This document shows, one piece after another, positions 4,649 to 5,074 of a DNA stretch of 5,074 bases. A program made the position numbers and the translations under genes. Every line of letters begins with the position of its first letter. Positions within the stretch are counted from its first letter, which is position 1. This DNA is from Caulobacteraceae bacterium. Lineage in GTDB: Bacteria; Pseudomonadota; Alphaproteobacteria; Caulobacterales; Caulobacteraceae. Location: contig JADZBR010000244.1 of the NCBI GenBank assembly GCA_020852035.1, positions 1-5,074 on the forward strand, read 5' to 3'. The notes below the pieces were generated by a model. It was not told the DNA's origin, did no database searches, and saw only the letters and a list, made by a program, of their open reading frames with translations.

Positions 4649-5019
4649 CAGGCGTAGCTCGCGAGCACCTTGTAGAGGCAGATCGCCTCGCCGCTGTAGA
4701 CCGGCGCCACGCCCCGATCCGGGACGGTGTAGTCGCGCCCGTCGATGGTGAAGACGTCTGAAGGCTCGATTCCGGCGATCGCGGCGCCTGCGATCAGGAG
4801 CATGCGGTCGCCGGAACCGAGGGACGCATCGGGAAAAGACTTGGGGTCTGGCGCCTTCACCCAGGCCTTCAGGGTGGCCGTCTCGGGCGTGGTGTCGCCC
4901 GCGAGGCCGGTCGCGGGATCGTAGGCGCCCGCTGCCGGCCGGCTCCAGCTGACCGACTTGCCGACCTCGTCGATCATCTCCAGCGCCATCGGCACGAACG
5001 TGTCGTCGAAGTCCGTCAT
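4648..5019 (-). CDS. Head-tail adaptor/stopper-like protein
   Basis: The 123-residue product has the layout of small neck proteins: an N-terminal helix FVPMALEMIDEVGKSVSWSRP, a DPATG turn (about residues 34-38), a beta stretch ATLKAWVKAPDP, SGDRMLLIAGA (about 69-79), then GIEPSDVFTIDGRDYTVPDRGVAPVYSGEAICLYKVLAS. The pattern of P-xD, then F-x-I-DGR-xY-xV, then G-x-A-xxY-x-V recurs in phage head closure proteins. These sit between the portal-side adaptor and the tail and seal packaged DNA. The ATG at 5019 overlaps the preceding stop by four bases, and the gene before an HK97 gp10-like gene is the expected place for it. The family call rests on pattern and context; adaptor versus stopper cannot be settled from the sequence alone. 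Confidence 0.75.
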   Translation of the reverse strand: MTDFDDTFVPMALEMIDEVGKSVSWSRPAAGAYDPATGLAGDTTPETATLKAWVKAPDPKSFPDASLGSGDRMLLIAGAAIAGIEPSDVFTIDGRDYTVPDRGVAPVYSGEAICLYKVLASYA

Positions 5020-5074
5020 GCCGCGCTTCCGAGAAGGTTGCTGATCCAGTCGACCCGGGCGACCACGACGCAGC
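5016..5074 (-). CDS. C-terminal end of an upstream head-tail module gene
   Basis: The last 18 codons (CVVVARVDWISNLLGSAA) are in the frame whose TGA at 5018-5016 overlaps the next ATG as ATGA. The same tight overlap occurs downstream in the operon, which supports the frame. The fragment is too short for a family call. By position it would be a connector or adaptor protein encoded between the capsid genes and the stopper. Confidence 0.55.
   Translation of the reverse strand, partial: CVVVARVDWISNLLGSAA

Overview
This window holds part of the structural gene cluster of a tailed, siphovirus-type phage, either a prophage or a free phage genome. Almost every gene lies on the minus strand, so the biological order runs from right to left. 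No bacterial housekeeping gene, tRNA, rRNA, integrase, attachment site or CRISPR array is visible, so prophage and free phage cannot be told apart. The DNA is GC-rich with GC-biased third codon positions. That fits a phage of a high-GC proteobacterium, and I lean towards an alphaproteobacterium, but this is an inference from composition and phage gene style only.

Right part (5074 down to 2539): the head-tail joining and tail-tube module. The last 18 codons of an upstream gene overlap a 123-residue head-tail adaptor/stopper-like protein. This overlaps an HK97 gp10-like protein, which in turn overlaps a tail terminator of DUF4128 type. The three junctions are ATGA, TGATG and ATGA overlaps, so this is a translationally coupled operon. 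After a 68-base gap comes a 402-residue tail tube (major tail) protein, then a convincing intrinsic terminator.

Middle (2470 down to 1656): a 143-residue tail assembly chaperone. A second open frame follows it, reachable by a -1 ribosomal shift, and gives a fusion of about 271 residues. This is the G/GT arrangement of phage lambda (gpG 140, gpGT 279 residues). The terminator just upstream probably lowers chaperone expression relative to the tube protein.

Left part (1646 down to 1): where the long tape-measure gene would normally begin, there is instead a small gene for an exported four-cysteine protein. It converges on a 53-residue ribbon-helix-helix regulator on the plus strand, and their stop codons overlap. 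The regulator is divergent from a two-gene minus-strand unit: a 132-residue protein of unknown function, then a conserved phage protein that runs off the left edge. The divergent intergenic region carries an inverted repeat whose arms form back-to-back -35-like hexamers, so the regulator probably controls both directions. This left part looks like an inserted, self-regulated accessory or control cassette placed between the tail chaperones and whatever lies further left.
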